In this document: positions 12,816-24,694 of the stretch, piece by piece
Layout of the letters: each line of letters begins with the position of its first letter
Position numbering within the stretch: the stretch's first letter is position 1
NCBI GenBank assembly: GCA_030847615.1
Contig: JAUMIR010000001.1
Span: forward strand, 385,498,687 to 385,562,686
Source of the DNA: Gambelia wislizenii
Taxonomy: Eukaryota > Chordata > Lepidosauria > Squamata > Crotaphytidae
DNA: 64,000 nucleotides
Direction of reading: 5' to 3'
Notes under the pieces: model-generated
Database searches by the model: none
Told to the model about the DNA's origin: nothing
Seen by the model: the letters and a program-made list of their open reading frames with translations, nothing else
Program-made: the position numbers and the translations under genes

Positions 12816-13119
12816 ACCTTCTATTTATTTACTACTATTTGTATTGCCAAGCAGTACAAAAAATGCAAGACTATTTGTTATAATTAAAATACAGCTTTTA
12901 AAAACCTTCATGTCTTCAAGATGCACACATACATGAAAATAATAGTGTAAGAGCTTGGAAAATAATAATATCGAAGCCATCTGAGGATAGTTAACCTACC
13001 AAAGTTAAGGACTTTATACAGAGCAGCCATAAGCTCCTGGGAAAAGTGACACAGGACGCTGTAAGACAGGCATAAATAAAGGTTTGTAGATGGAAAGGAG
13101 GTCTGCCTTTTGAGGCCTC

Positions 13120-13706
13120 TGTGATAATGGAAACACTCCATTTCCCATTATCTGCCAGCTTAGCAATCAGGTAACAAAGTGTTAACTAGGGTCTGGAGAA
13201 AGGTAACACCTTTGGGGTCAACATCATCACAGATGTCACAGGTCAGCAGGGACAAATGACCAATCAGGACTTACAGAGTGGCATTCTTCAAGAAACTTCC
13301 AAGACAAGGCAACAAATACTGCTCAGGGCCACGAGGCATAGAAAGAGAGATGAACAAAGAAAACAAAGGGACCCTGGAGGACCCAGGAAATGTATTAGCT
13401 AGATTGCGTCAGGGAATTATGTTATTTTCCCACTTGGCTGAAAGCTTAACTGAATGCTTACTATGTCTGTAACGTCTAAGAATGTACCTGGGAAGGAGGA
13501 GCTTTCCATGAGAATTACCTGCATGTTATGAACTCTGCTTAGAATAAATAAGCTTTTTCTAATCTTTCTTCAGCTGATGTGACACATGCCTTTTTTGCTT
13601 GGTCATTTCTCTCCTCTTCAGGACAGAAGGGAGGGGAAGGTAAATCTCTGCAAGTGGCAGAAAGTAGAGGAGGAAACTCCACAATCTCTCTTTGGACTGT
13701 GTTGTA
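13120..13706 (+). mobile_element. LTR-like repeat (solo LTR or LTR fragment), copy 1
   Basis: Seen: it begins TGTGATAATGG with a short palindrome (GATAATGG…CCATTATC). It contains an inverted-CCAAT-like GACCAATCAGGA, a TATA-like AAATACTGC region and AATAAA at 13543-13548, then a T-rich U5-like part ending near TGTGTTG. The same order of blocks occurs in 17826-18529 and, on the minus strand, 49551-50200. Known: TG…CA ends with CCAAT, TATA and AATAAA are the layout of retroviral or Ty3/gypsy LTRs. No gag/pol relic is adjacent, so the family (ERV or gypsy) is undecided. Confidence 0.6.
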
Positions 13707-14826
13707 AGGGGTGTAGAATTCAAAGGGTGGTGGCAGCTAGATCAAAGAAGGCAAAATTAAGGGAATTCCCAGGCAGAGGAATCCCAAGATTGTGTCTCAC
13801 AAAGGCAGGAGAGTCCTCAGAGGATGAGTATGAGTGCACACTGAGACAAGGCTATATCACACCCTCTAAAGAGAAAAGATCAGAAAGTGACACAAGGCCC
13901 AGTAAGGTAGAGCCATGCTGAATAAAATGTCCGCTAGACATAGAAATGTTGTAACCTCTTAGTGGTTTCAAGTTAAACATATACAAACATTCTGAGTCAT
14001 GTTCTGAAACACTGTGACACCTTTTGCAGATAAATGATACCAGCTAGAACACCAAAGTGTGATATACATATTTTGTAAATAGCATTTATTCCTTATTGGT
14101 GAATTTATATACTATCATAGTCTTTTGTCCCTCCATTGCTGCTGCTGCTACGTGTTCTTCTAAGAAGTCGGTTTAATTGCTCATTTGGTTTGTTTCCAAG
14201 CCAGAGTCCACCTAACTCTGGGTCATTAAATAAACTGCTCAAGTTCTGCCTACTAACAGACTCCATTCATGAAACTTAAATGGTTATTTTGATCCATAAA
14301 CCTTGTTGCAGCTGCAAAAATTGTTACTATGGCCACTTCTTCAACAACATGAGCAGCAGCTGATCAGAGGATAATTGAGTCTACCAGCTCTTCCTTCCCT
14401 GGTTGGTGGTGGCAGGGTGGGACTGGCTCTGGAATCAATATATTTTCCCTCTTACAGAAACCAATATGTGGAAGAGAGTGATTTGTGGGGGGTTTCATGT
14501 GTGGTTTTTTTAAAGGAAAGACTGGTGCCAAAGAGAATCAAAACACCACCATCATGACCATCCCCTCACACACATATTTTCCATTCTGGCCAGCAGGGCT
14601 TGTATAATGATGGTTCATCTGCCAGAGATTTCCCTGCACCTAGATGATTGCTATTAGGCTGCAATGCCTGGGAGTAGGCGCAACTGAATGCAGTGGAGTT
14701 TAGGTGCCAGCTGCATGAGTGCACCATGAAGAATCATTTATAGTGGCAGGCATTTTACACATTAACATACAATAAATAATTTTCCATTGAAACCAGTGAG
14801 TATACAAAGGGTTTCACTTTGAATTA
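13707..14826. other. Intron; LTR-adjacent sequence, otherwise nothing recognised
   Basis: The first about 60 bp (AAAGGGTGGTGGCAGCTAGAT) still resembles the sequence after LTR copy 2 (18530-18590), so the repeat extends past the proposed LTR end. The rest is unassigned. Confidence 0.4.
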
Positions 14827-15479
14827 GGACTTTATCAGATTGGGCTGTAATCGCAGAATTACAGTGTGACAGTACTGCATATGGGTTCCCGTTATCGCAC
14901 AACATCATTGTCCTCCCATGGTCAATGTGTGCTCCACCTATTAATTGCTCATCACTTTTCATTGATGGGAAAATCTGTGAATAGCTCTCAATATCGCTCT
15001 TTTTGCAGTATTGACAAGTGTCCGAAAACACATCCCACTGTAATCTCACGATTATATCATGAATGTGTGGTCCTTTCCCCCATCCACTTTCCCAATGAGA
15101 AAACAGGATGCACAGGACACTGTTTTAATGGGCTGTCACCTTTTCTTGGTATGTTTTTATATTTTTAAGTGTTTATTTGTTAATTTCCTTCGTTATGTAT
15201 GTTATTTTGTTATTTAATTTCTTTCGTTATTTAGTTGGTTATTTTTTGGTGCGTTTAAACTAAGTTGTGTCTTCTCATGAGAACAGCCGAAATCTCAAAC
15301 CATACAAAATCAGGAAAGTAAAATCCCATTCTTTAACTGCTAGTGGTGGTCATAAGATTTACATCACAGTATCACATTATTATGGCAACATGTGATAACT
15401 ACTGTAATCATGCCACTATGTTTCCACTTTCCTCAATAGTGAAATTACAGTGTTTTTAGATGCTAGTCTGATAAAGTCC
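14827..15479. mobile_element. Non-autonomous TIR DNA element, PIF/Harbinger-like, copy A
   Basis: Perfect 12-bp TIRs GGACTTTATCAG (14827-14838) and CTGATAAAGTCC (15468-15479) are flanked by TTA on both sides (14824-14826, 15480-15482). A 3-bp TTA duplication is the habit of PIF/Harbinger transposons. Of 653 bp, none is convincingly coding; short frames inside share no motif. A diverged sister copy is at 19348-20119. Confidence 0.7.
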
Positions 15480-15814
15480 TTAGTACAGCAACATGAATGT
15501 ATAGTTGTTCCTAAGTGCCTCAATTTATACTATTTGTGGATTAATGTTTAAATACCAATTTCAGATATGAGGGTATGCAATACTGAACATGCACAGCTGA
15601 AGGGGCATAGTATAAAACCCAATGACTCATATATGAAACAAGAAGTTATGAACACAAGCATAAAGTAAATAAAATGACAGTGTAGCATTTGCACATAACA
15701 CAAATACACAAACATTTGATATAATATGTCTATGCTAATTACATGCATATTCTAACATTTCATAACTAAGCACTTTTTCATAAAAGCACCACATTTACAC
15801 CATTTGTAGGCTAG
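15480..15814. other. Intron without recognised features
   Basis: AT-rich; nothing recognised. Confidence 0.4.
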
Positions 15815-15890
15815 TTGCCTAAGAAAACCCTACGAAATTCATGGCATCACCATAAGTCAGCAGGCGATTTGAAGGCACACACACACATAG
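15815..15890 (+). mobile_element. SINE/BovB-type 3' tail fragment
   Basis: GCCTAAGAAAACCCTACGAA, then TTCATGG and AGTCAGCAGGCGATTTGAAG followed by (CA)n equals the tail of the 5S-Sauria SINE at 6300-6400. The 5S head is absent. Confidence 0.75.
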
Positions 15891-17194
15891 ATCATTTTCA
15901 GATGCAGAGGTATGTGATGTTGTATATGTGTGCTCATTCCACATGTGTCTGAGAAACTATAAAATGTATCATACCTAGATACAAAGTGAGACCACTATAT
16001 AGGTAGCTTTGTGACATGTTTAGCCAAAGTGGCGGTGGGGGGGATCCAACTGGTAAAAGCACATTGTAAAGGCTTCATCTCTAGCAAGAAACTGACAGGT
16101 TTTACTTTGTCAGACAGTGAAAAAGGACATACTTTAATTTCATGTTTGAAGAAATAGAGATTTTCATTCTGTTTCTGGCAGTAAATATACAGTTGTGAAA
16201 AGAATTCTTCTCCACCTTCCATAAACATTAAAATGGGTGGCTTTCTTTTTGACAACTTAGCTACTGAACTGCCAAATAAAGTTTGCTCATTCAGGCTTAC
16301 AATATCTTGAATTTGATTCTTTCCTTCAGCCATTTTTTGTCTTGAACATAAGAAAACAGATGATTGGTGTGTAGGAGCTGTGGAGTAGTCAGTCCAGTCC
16401 AAGTCACTCATGAGCTATCTGAGCAAGATAAAGGGAGAAGCACAAAGGTGGCTGAGAGGTCATATCAGCAGCTCAGAAGTCCAGATACAGGGGCCAGAAA
16501 GGAATTTAGAGAGTAGTCCAAAATGTAGCCAGTCCAAGGTCATGAAAAATCAGGAATGCCAGAGAATACACATAAGAGATTTGTCAGCACTAAGGCTGAG
16601 AGAGAACTGCCAGGATATTTATGGGCATCTCCTTCAAGGGGACAGATACTTAATGAGTGCTTTATTAGGTCAGCGTCTATGACTTAAACAGCACTGGGCT
16701 TCGTATTTCTTTCTCTTTCGATTAATCAAGGATGGGGTTGTGTTGTCTTCAGAGTCTGCAGCCTCCCCAGACCCCATCTCTTCGGACTGACTATCCACTC
16801 CACTATCAGGAGGTGCAGCTTCCTATCACTCTGCTGCCATCTCTTCCACCTCCTCTGAGTTGTCCATGGGGTGAGGTATGACATGGTTGCTCTGAACTGG
16901 TCTTATCCAATTTCTCCAGTTTTGATCCAACACTTGTCTTCTTTTACTGGAAGTTCCCTCCACTGAATGGGCATCCATCCTCTCCACGCCACAGCTCCCC
17001 AGATTCAGCAGGGCCCCTGAGGGAATGGTAGCGCAGCTCTAGGAAGGAGTGGGATCCATTTCACCAAACCATTTCCATTTACATAAATCTGAATTCAAAC
17101 ATTTATGTTTCACATATTTCAGAGGTAGGCAACCATAAGAAGACACTCACTGTTAGTTACTTTTTATTGTGCATGCCAGGGAACACATTCCTCA
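15891..17194. other. Intron without recognised genes
   Basis: A 138-codon minus frame (16411-15995) and a 90-codon plus frame (16410-16682) have no recognisable domain or splice context and are left uncalled. The 16690-17060 part is relatively GC-rich but shows no element ends. Confidence 0.4.
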
Positions 17195-17290
17195 TAAGGT
17201 ACTGTAATACTAGCCTGGGGCTCTCTGCCTGGAACCCCCTGAGCTAGCCCCCCTAAACACAATTGTGAGAGTCCTTCCTCAGTGTCATCT
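17195..17290 (-). repeat. Inverted copy of the sequence at 18575-18660
   Basis: ATACTAGCCTGGGGCTCTCT, GGAACCCCCTGAGCTAGCCC and GAGAGTCCTTCCTCA here match, reverse complemented, the stretch at 18575-18660 with few differences. It is probably a piece of the same LTR-associated repeat in opposite orientation. Confidence 0.6.
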
Positions 17291-17825
17291 GCACCTATGA
17301 TGCCACCAGATGCCTGCTTCCCACTCCAGGATGAGAAGCCGGTTCAAGTGCAGTGACTGGGGTTCCAGAAGGGGCAGAAGGCAGCTCAGAGTCATCAAGT
17401 GCCATTGAAGATGGCAGTAGAAGATGCCCAGGCCCCTCCAGGAACAAAGTGGATAGACAGGGGGCAATTTGGCAACAAGACATGGCTGAAGGGTTTCTCG
17501 CCATCCAGGATCCATTCCGGTGAATGGCTATGGACAGCCTGGGGGCCTTTTCTCAGGAGGCACCTGGGTGACTAGCCAGGAACATCATGAGACTGTCAGA
17601 TCATGCCTTCAGGAGGCTGAACTGATCATCAGGTCCAGGACACTCCATCAAGTGACTGACATATCGGCATGTGCTGCATATTTGTTTATGTGTTCATGGT
17701 TATCATGTACTGTTTGTATTTGTATTCATGTTTTAACTGTTTCTTTCCTAGCCACAAGTTGACATACCAGCCAGTATGGTTCTAGCTTCCAGCTGTTCCC
17801 AGACTGTCTGAGATTTGAGGGGGGG

Positions 17826-18529
17826 TGATGATAGCAGCTCCCATCATCCACAGAGAGCAACCAGGTATCTGCAAGCTCAGCTATCAGGTAAAGAAAGGGT
17901 TAGCCAGAGGTGGGGGGGGGGTAAAGGGATACCTCCTGAGTCAGCATCATTAATGATATAATGTCAGCAGAGACAAACTCACCAATTAGGACTTGAGAGT
18001 GGCAATTTCAAAAAGGTTATAAATGCTGCCTGCAACCACGAGGTGGCTGGGTTGAACAAAGAGAGAACAATGGGACTTTGAAATGGAGGCATCATGTCTC
18101 TGAGACCCCAACACTGGGTCAGACAAAGGAAAGCCTTGGAATGGGCACATCTCAGGAAAAGATGGACAAAGACTGAGCTTCATAATGTGAGTAGTTCTAG
18201 GGGGAATGTGTTTAGCTAGAAACTGCATCGGGAAATTATGGTTTTATTTTCCTTTGGCTGAATGCTTTGCTTTCACTATTTTCTATAACTACCAAGATGT
18301 ACCGGGGGAATGGAAGGTGCCTTACCCATGAAGATATTTGCCTATTAAGCCTTGCTTGAATAAAATAAGCTTTTTTTCTATTTTTCATAAGCTGAGGGTC
18401 ACGTGCCTGTTCTTGCTCAGTTGTTTATCCCTCTCTCTCGCTTTGGGCAAGAAGGGAGGTGTGGGAGTAACTCTGCAGTGGCAGAGGGTTGCACAGGTCC
18501 CTCACACCTTCTCACTGCGCTGTGTAACA
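17826..18529 (+). mobile_element. LTR-like repeat, copy 2
   Basis: Starts TGATGATAGCAGCTCCCATC (the palindromic start of the family). It then shows CACCAATTAGGACTTGAGAG, TATAAATGCTGCC, AATAAA at 18359-18364 and a U5-like tail ending TGTGTAACA. It aligns block by block with copy 1 and copy 3. Copies 1 and 2 lie in the same direction 4.7 kb apart, but they differ too much to be called the two ends of one provirus without alignment, and no internal retroviral genes are visible between them. Confidence 0.6.
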
Positions 18530-19347
18530 AAGGGTTAACTCAATGGGTGGTAATGGCTTTTGACCTCTAGATGGAGCTCTTGAGGAAGGACTCTCATGAT
18601 TGCCTTTAGAGGGGCTAGCTCAGGGGGTTCCAGGGAGAGAGCCCTAGGCTAGTATTACAAGTACTAAAACTTATTTTTGACACTTATGCTTCAGTGCTTG
18701 CTGTAATATCCAGCATACCATATCCAGCTACCAATATACTATGGCTTTTGGACACCAGATATCATTGCCTTTTAGACTATGCCCTAACTACTTATTAAAT
18801 ATTTGCTTGATTTATGCCTGAGAAAACATATGCTGCTCCAATGTTTCATGCACCTACAGCATATGATTTCTGTTCTATGATTTTCCACATAGAAAGATAA
18901 CAGGCTGATCCACATAAAATGTTCTAACAAAATTACTTTTGTGAAGTACTATTTAGCAGTACTTAGCAGTATTAAGTTTGGCATGTGACCCACATCACAT
19001 TTAACAGGGAACTAATTACACTATTAAGGTGTTTGTCATGCGACTTTACAACTAATCTAACATGTACAATGTAGATAAGACCAACCTACCAGGAAGAGAA
19101 TCACTGTAGACAGAATTTCAATAATGGGAGATGGTTTGGAACAGCACATAAACACAAAAGACTACCAGGGTGCTCTTTTTACCAGCTTACTACCAGTAAG
19201 CTCTTTCCGAGGCTTACTGTTCCTTCCCCAGAAAGCTGGCAATAGACAATGCTACTATCTTTCAGGAACCAGATCAAAACATTCCTGTTTATATTAGTTT
19301 TATATCCTGGGTTCTCCTTGGTGAATTTAAGTTCTTGTTACTTCTTT
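18530..19347. other. Intron; LTR-adjacent repeat then nothing recognised
   Basis: 18575-18660 is the partner of the inverted copy at 17195-17290. The remainder shows no structure. Confidence 0.4.
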
Positions 19348-20119
19348 GGACTTTATCACATGAGGCTGAAATTGCACAATTACAACAGGATAGTAGCATG
19401 AATGGGTTCCAGTTGTCACACAACCTCCTCCACCTCCCATGGTCCATGTGTGGTCCACCCATTAATTATGTGTACATTGTCATTGATGAGCAAAACCCAT
19501 CAATAGCCCTCAATATCACTTTTTTCGCTGTATTCACGAGCATGTGAAATCACATCCCACTGTAATCATGCCATTACAGCATGAATGGGAGGCCTTTTCC
19601 CTCTCCCCTTTCTCAATGAGAACACATAATTAAACTTCAGGGGGGAACATGAAGAAGACCAACAGGACAATTTTAATTAACTGTCACCTTTGCTTGGTAC
19701 GTTTTTGTGTAAGTGTTTATTTGTGAAGTTATTTCATTATATATTTGTTTTTGGTATTTTTAACTGAAGTCACATCTTCTTGTGAGAATAGCTGAAATCT
19801 CACCCAATCTCATGAGATTAGCTGAAATCTCGCCCATGCAAAATCAAAGAAGAGATTTTTTTTTTCTTAAAGGTGCATGTGGGGGCCAGCACAAAGTGTT
19901 AATATTCTGTCATTAGAAGGTAATGCAAAGACAAGTGTTACTATAGCACAATCTTCAATTTCATTCTTAAACCACTAGTGGTGGTCATGCAATAATTCTG
20001 TGGTGGCAGTATCGTGCAACTACAGTGACATGTGATAATTACTATAATCATGCCGCCATGTTTTTGTTTTCCTCAATTGCGGAATTACAGTGTTTTTCAA
20101 CACTAGTCTGATAATGTCC
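19348..20119. mobile_element. Non-autonomous TIR DNA element, PIF/Harbinger-like, copy B
   Basis: Ends GGACTTTATCA (19348-19358) and CTGATAATGTCC (20108-20119). The interior follows copy A in order (CATGGTC…GTGTG, ATTAAT, ATCCCACTGTAATC, GAGAACA, GCTGAAATCTC, GTGATAA, GGAATTACAGTGTTTTT). It carries an additional roughly 100 bp near 19860-19970. The target duplication is no longer clear. Confidence 0.65.
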
Positions 20120-20253
20120 TCAGTTTTCTGATTAGAATGAAGGCTGATAGGGTTTTTTTTTAGTACTCTGTTTCATTGCATTGTATTTTATTATTACTAT
20201 TATTATTGAACACCTCCCTAGGATTTATTAGGATAACGGGCAGCTTCATTTTT

Positions 20254-20290
20254 CACACACACACACACACACACACATGCACACACACAC
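20254..20290. repeat. (CA)n microsatellite
   Basis: CA dinucleotides interrupted once by TGCA. Confidence 0.95.
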
Positions 20291-21144
20291 AATGAAAAAC
20301 TGGCTGTGCATGTGAACATATTCAATAACACATGCCTACATATGTTAAAATTATTATGTACTGTATTATTCTACAAATGATGTGGGTCTGGTGCTTATGT
20401 GAAACAATGAATGACTGTCATGAAGCAATGAGCAATGCCACCCCATTAGGTTCACACTCATTATTTATCAACTTTATTAAAAATGATCACATTAAAATAA
20501 CACTGTTCAGTGTTGCTAATGTAATAAAATTGACAAAATAGCCTTAGATTTTACAAGCACAAATAATTTTAATGTGCTTGTTTCAGGAGATAAATTCAGA
20601 TCATAACTGAACTGCCATGGGGGTGGGGGGAGATTCAGAACACAAAACCTGTTCATGCGGAGGCTTTTTGACCTTTTTTTAATGGAAAACTTTAAATATT
20701 TCTATCCTGATCTTCAAAAAGGTTTCCTGTCTCCAAAGCTCCAGTGTGGCCAATAGTGCGTAAGTGGCACTATTTTCAATGTAACTGAAGTATCTGAACT
20801 ATGTAGTAGATTGTGTTCATGCTTTTAAAAAAAAAAACCCTACAAGTAATTTGGAAGGGAAATCACTGCAAGCCTTCTACAAAGTAAATCCTGCATTTTC
20901 TGCAGCCTTTCTGGTATGAAGCAAATTCTGTCAAATGACTCTTTTATTACATCATGACTCTCCAGAAAGATTTGACTACCCTATTTTCCTCTGTGTAGAG
21001 AAATATAAAACTGCAAAAGGTGCAGGGAAATACAGCTCAAACATTAAAGGCAACTGCTGGTTTGTTCTCCTATAGAAGCTGTTCTTGTTTAAATGTCGTT
21101 ATTTGTCAGCAGGAGAAGACAGCCAGATACTGTTCCTGTGGCAT
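20291..21144. other. Intron without recognised features
   Basis: AT-rich; nothing recognised. Confidence 0.4.
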
Positions 21145-21610
21145 AAGTCCTGGTTATGACCTTTAAAGCCCTACATGGCTCAAGGCCAGGTTATTTGAAG
21201 GACCACATTCTCCCTTATGAACCAACCTAGGCTCTTCGATCCGCTCCCTATGCCACCACCCTCACAGGAACATTTGGTGGGGACTCAGGAGAGGGTCTTC
21301 TCAGTGACTTCCTGCCCAGAGTAGTCAGATTGCACCCTTCCTGTCTTCCTTCCGGAACAAAGTAAAACATTTCTTGATTCAGCAGGCATTTACTAGTCTC
21401 TGCTAATGGCTGTGCTGGTGTGTGTGTGTGCGCGCATATGTATGTATTTTTTTTAAAAAAAAATAGCTGTTTTTAACTTTTTCATTCTTTAATTGTGCTT
21501 TAACTTTTGTATCTTCCTGATTTTAACAGTGTCTTTTTATTGTACACGCTTTGAGTCCCAAATTGGAGGAAAAGCAGGATAGAAATAAAGATGATGATGA
21601 TGATGATCCT
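21145..21610 (+). mobile_element. L2-type LINE 3' end
   Basis: Contains VMTFKALHGS (compare VITFKALHGLGP in the copy at 22745-24595), then a decayed RT C-terminus, a T-rich 3' UTR, CACGCTTTGAGTCC, AGGATAGAAATAAAGATGAT and a (GAT)n tail. Confidence 0.7.
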
Positions 21611-22472
21611 TGGCTTCTATGGAAAAGATTCACATGCACGCTGGCTGAATTTTTTGTTTTGGTTTGATTTTTATACAGCCTCACACTTGCACTTAGAACA
21701 GGTATGTTCAGAAAGTGGCTCACATATCACACACACACACAAACATTTTATGTAGTGGTGGGAGGGAGAATTCTGATTGAAATATAAAGTGTATTGTTAA
21801 GGTTATCCATTGACTATCTGAAAAATGGCTTGATCAGAGATTACAGCAGCTTCTTGCAGTTAAGAGTGCGACAGAACAGTTGCTACAGAGCAGATGGAGG
21901 ACAACGTATCTTACTCAAAATACTGAGCTTGTGCTATAAATAAAATATAGGCCTTAGTGCTTCAAGCTTTGCAAATGCAGCAACATTTAACATTTATGCA
22001 TTCGTTTTCTTAGGCAGCAGAAGGCAATCAGCAAGTACCCCTTCCTGCTTGTTATCTCAAGATCAAATATTAATTGAAAATATTAATGTCGATAACCAAA
22101 TCACACTATGCATCTCATAGAATATTTATTAAGCTTTCCATATGTAAGAATAATGAAGCCATCTGAATAATGAGAGATGACACTGTCATTGGATAAGGGT
22201 AACCTCTGAAGCAATCATTAATATGATTTTGAAAAGGATGGCCGGTGAACCATCAATCAACACGTAAAAACCACACACACACACACACACTGAACAGCTG
22301 CCTGAGAAAAGCATTTCAATAAGCTTAAATAAAACCAAGAAGTCTAGCAAAGTATATCGTGCACATAAACAACGTAGATGTCCATGATAATTTGCATCCC
22401 GCTCAACACTACAATGGGCATTAAGACTACATTCAGCTTGTTATATGCATGGAGATCCACATCAGCAGCTAA
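21611..22472. other. Intron without recognised features
   Basis: (CA)n lies at 21728-21743 and 22272-22290. Nothing else recognised. Confidence 0.4.
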
Positions 22473-22740
22473 GCTGCTGGTGGCGCAGTGGTTAAATGCC
22501 AGTACTGCAAGTCACCACGCTGCAAGTTCGATTCTAGCGGGCTCCGAGGTTTACTCAGCCTTCAATCCTTTCGTAGGTCGGTAAAATGAGTACCCAACTT
22601 ATGGGGGCAATTAGCTAACACACATTGGAAACTGTTTAATGCAGTGTAGATGTGTAAATAGCTATTGCTTAAAACAATTTGTAAGCCTCTCTTATAGCCT
22701 TGTGGCTGAAGAGCAGGGTATAAATAAAATAAATAAACAA
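22473..22740 (+). mobile_element. tRNA-derived SINE with L2-type tail, copy A
   Basis: Pol III box A-like TGGCGCAGTGG (22481-22491) and box B GTTCGATTC (22526-22534) are spaced as in a tRNA. The 3' part GTAAGCCTCTCTTATAGCC…GGGTATAAATAAAATAAAT resembles the L2-type LINE end GTAAGCCGCCCTGATTGC…GGGATAGAAATAAAT. The copy directly abuts the 5' end of the following L2-type fragment. Confidence 0.8.
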
Positions 22741-22744
22741 ATAA

Positions 22745-24595
22745 GCCAGCTATTGCTTATTGGATCAAGTTCAATCTGTGAGTACTGATGACGTGGACAA
22801 CCTCCTTGGTAGAGTGAGGAAGACAACCTGTCCACTCGATCCTTGTCCATATGGCCGGCCACCCAAGGGGGCGACGCATTGAGATTATTCCTTAGGGACA
22901 TTATCAATGAGTCTTTCAGGGAGGGGTCTGTTCCATCTTGTCTGAAGGAAGCGGCAGTTAAGCCACTCCTGAAAAAGCCTTCCCTGGACCCCTTGGACAG
23001 AAATAACTATAGGCCAGTCTCCTTGCTCCCTTTTTTAAAGCAAGGTGATCGAGAGGGCGGTCGCTTCCCAACTTCAAGCTGTCTTGGATGAAACTGATTA
23101 TCTAGATCCATTTCAAACTGGCTTTAGGACAGGATATGGAGTTGAGACTGCCATGGTTGCTCTGGCTGATGACCTTCACTTGGGGATCAACAAGGGTAGT
23201 GTGACCCTGTTGGTGCTCTTGGACTTCTCAGCGGCCTTTGATACAATAGACCATTCCATCCTCTTGGATCACCTGAGAGGGTTAGGAATTGGAGGTACTG
23301 TCTTGCAGTGGTTTTGTTGCTTCCTCTCAGGTAGATCCCAGAGGGTGAGGCTTGGGGACAGTTGTTCTACCAGAATAGAGCTTAACTGTGGCATTCCTCA
23401 GGGTGCCATTCTGTGCCTGATGCTATTTAACATCTATATGAAGCTGCTGGGAGAGATCATTCAGAGGCATGGAGTGCGGTGTCATCAGTACGCTGATGAC
23501 AACCAGATATATTTCTCCATGTCTCGGTCATCAGCTTTGCCTTCAGATCGCATCTCTCCTCTCAATGATTGTCTTAGGGCAGTAATGGACTGGATGAGGA
23601 AAAACAAATTGAGACTGAATCCAGACAAAACGGAGGTACTAACAGTTACAGGCCCGAAACCAGGTCTGGGAATACAACTTCCAATCCTGGATGGAATCAC
23701 ACTCTCCTCCAAGGATTGTGTCTGCAGTCTGGGGGTGCTCTTGGACCATCGCTCCAGATGTCTAATCAGGTAAATGCGACGGTCAGGAGTGCCTGTTATC
23801 AACTTTGGCTGATACGCCAGCTGCGCCCTTGCCTGGAAACTAGAGACCTCGAAACTGTGGTACATGCACTGGTAACCTCCCGTCTGGATTTCTGTAATGC
23901 ACTCTACATGGAGCTACCCTTGTGCTTGACTCGGAAACTTCAACTAGTTCAGAACATTGCAGCCAGGTTGATTTCTGGTGTTTCCAGAAGAGAGCATATA
24001 ACACCTGTGCTAAAAGCTCTCCACTGGCTGCCTATTAGTTTCCGGGCACAGTACAAGGTGTTGGTTATAACCTTTAAAGCCCTACATGGCTTGGGTCCAA
24101 CTTATCTCTGGGACCGCCTCCTTCTGTACAACACATTTCCTCCCCACACATTTCGGTCCTCTGGGAGGAATCTGTTACAACCTATGAAAACAAGGCTGTC
24201 GGTGACCTCCCAGAGGGCCTTCTCTGCTGCTGCTCCCAGATTATGGAATGCCCTGCCAGATGAGATCCATCTTATTACCACCTTAGACACCTTCAAAAAA
24301 GCTGTCAAGACAGATCTTTTCCTGCAGGTCTTTCCCGAATAGCTATCCCAGCCCAAAGATTCGGCTGCCTTTTCCCTTTAGCAGCCACTGGATTATTTCA
24401 TTTCTTTTTATCTTTTTAATTATTGTACATTTTTAATCTGTTTAATTTAATATTGTTTTAAGGGGTGGGTGGGTTAGAGTATTAACGTAATTATGGGATT
24501 TTTATGATGTAAGCCGCCCTGATTGCATTGCAGAGGGGCGGGATAGAAATAAATTTCATTATCACTATTATTGTTGTTGTTGTTGTTGTTGTTAG
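22745..24595 (+). mobile_element. L2-type (Jockey-group) LINE, 5'-truncated, RT domain with frameshifts
   Basis: Seen: three overlapping frames (22843-23091, 23045-23773, 23716-24342) together cover RT. Motifs are NNYRPVSLLPF, DFSAAFDTIDHSIL (RT block A), GIPQGAILCLMLFNIYM (block B, NPQG-like), HQYADDNQIYF (catalytic YADD at 23489-23500), KNKLRLNPDKTE, then VITFKALHGLGP and RAFSAAAPRLWNALPDEI. Frameshifts lie near 23040 and 23760. The 3' end is GTAAGCCGCCCTGATTGC, GGCGGGATAGAAATAAATTT and a (TTG)n tail at 24568-24595. The endonuclease is missing, so the copy is dead. The family assignment to the L2/CR1 group rests on these motifs and the tail. Confidence 0.85.
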
Positions 24596-24694
24596 AAATG
24601 GATCAAGGACTCCTGGCTTAAATAAGCATTAGTTTATTTTAAAAAAACAAAACAAACAAAGACTGTGTGCATGAACTGAAATCAAATCACATCA

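Noticed and set aside
15995..16682. Back-to-back frames of 138 (minus) and 90 (plus) codons as a possible gene pair
   Set aside because: No motif, no splice context, no homology recognised; lengths are reachable by chance in this base composition.
13120..18529. Complete endogenous retrovirus with two LTRs
   Set aside because: The direct copies look too different to be the two LTRs of one provirus, and no gag, pol or env relic is visible between them.
22473..22740. Functional tRNA gene
   Set aside because: Box A and box B are present but no cloverleaf with acceptor stem can be closed, and the 3' part is a LINE tail.
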